Assembly (NCBI RefSeq): GCF_022807975.1
Contig: NZ_CP094358.1
Location: 4,301,037 to 4,365,036 of the forward strand
DNA: 64,000 bases
Source: Abyssalbus ytuae
GTDB taxonomy: Bacteria > Bacteroidota > Bacteroidia > Flavobacteriales > Flavobacteriaceae
Direction: 5' to 3'
Of this stretch, positions 63,862-64,000 are shown piece after piece; position 1 is the first letter of the stretch; every line of letters starts with the position of its first letter. The notes beneath the pieces were generated by a model. The model did no database searches and was not told the DNA's origin. It was given only the letters and a program-made list of their open reading frames with translations. The position numbers and the translations under genes are program-made.

Positions 63862-64000
63862 AAAAAACAAGAAATTCAACCTATTTTCATTTTTTTTTTC
63901 AGTTTTTTGTTCACATATTTGTTCGGCTTAAAATTATTTGAAAGGATTCATTTTTTTACTTTCAATCTAACCTAACTAACAAAAAAAAATTTAAAAGAAT
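63862..64000 (+). promoter_or_regulatory. AT-rich leader of the gene beyond the right edge (probably dnaA)
   Basis: These 139 bases are almost pure A/T with long A and T runs and no open frame. By position, divergent from the YbgC-like gene, they should be the promoter and leader of dnaA, and possibly the unwinding side of oriC. The gene itself is outside the window, so this is inference. Confidence 0.4.

Overview
The window looks like a chromosomal segment of a low-GC Bacteroidota bacterium of the class Flavobacteriia. Supporting signs are AT-rich DNA, promoters of the TAnnTTTG type instead of the E. coli -10 box, weak or absent Shine-Dalgarno sequences, several TTG and GTG starts, and families typical of this group: YtxJ, DUF4835/PorD-like, DUF6913, DUF3857, DUF6261-like, a Bacteroidota-type RpoZ, and a two-gene Rhs/YD locus. 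The right end probably stops just before dnaA, because a 4HBT thioesterase reads away from an AT-rich region with nested inverted repeats, an arrangement I know from Flavobacteriia. dnaA itself is not in the window. No rRNA, tRNA, CRISPR array or intact insertion sequence was seen. Layout: 0-11.7 kb holds YtxJ, ClpB, a secreted amidohydrolase divergent from a TetR regulator, a thioesterase, the nucleoside-catabolism pair deoC-deoD, a phosphatase lipoprotein, a DinB-like protein, SmpB, a DUF3124 lipoprotein, a cyclase and a 2H phosphoesterase. Pcm is convergent at 11.75-12.4 kb. 12.5-22 kb is a tight run of nine same-strand genes: Gfo/Idh oxidoreductase, pentapeptide-repeat protein, 3-hydroxybutyryl-CoA dehydrogenase, DUF1015, YggS, a DnaQ/GIY-YIG fusion, DUF3857, a potassium channel and MiaA. 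22.1-27.4 kb holds a pirin gene and then a gluconate module: a fused gluconokinase/6-phosphogluconate dehydrogenase, a GntP permease and a secreted gluconolactonase. Together these would make gluconate outside the cytoplasm, import it and feed it to the pentose phosphate pathway. 27.5-40.7 kb is the accessory region. It contains a DUF6261-like gene of higher GC, 42-bp tandem repeats, and a polymorphic-toxin (Rhs) locus read on the minus strand. That locus starts with a decayed tail-fibre-like gene, followed by a 1226-aa YD protein, a 1696-aa Rhs protein with four 80-aa Ig-like repeats and a variable C-terminal tip, and a small cytosolic candidate immunity gene. After a 57-bp repeat comes a second, displaced Rhs C-terminal module. 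It is frameshifted, carries a candidate permuted papain-like domain, is followed by a lipoprotein candidate immunity gene, and ends at a second copy of the same 57-bp repeat. This is the most unusual part of the window. 41-64 kb returns to core genes: a two-component system, CoaE, YbbR, a glycosyltransferase, FabI, the BamD-RpoZ-CoaBC-DUF4835-RecN cluster, DapA, a split 5'-nucleotidase pair, a YhhN protein, LigA, a LOG-family protein, PrmC, RibD, a HAD phosphatase, an EamA transporter, a YigZ protein and the thioesterase. All calls come from reading the sequence and remembered family motifs; no database search was run.
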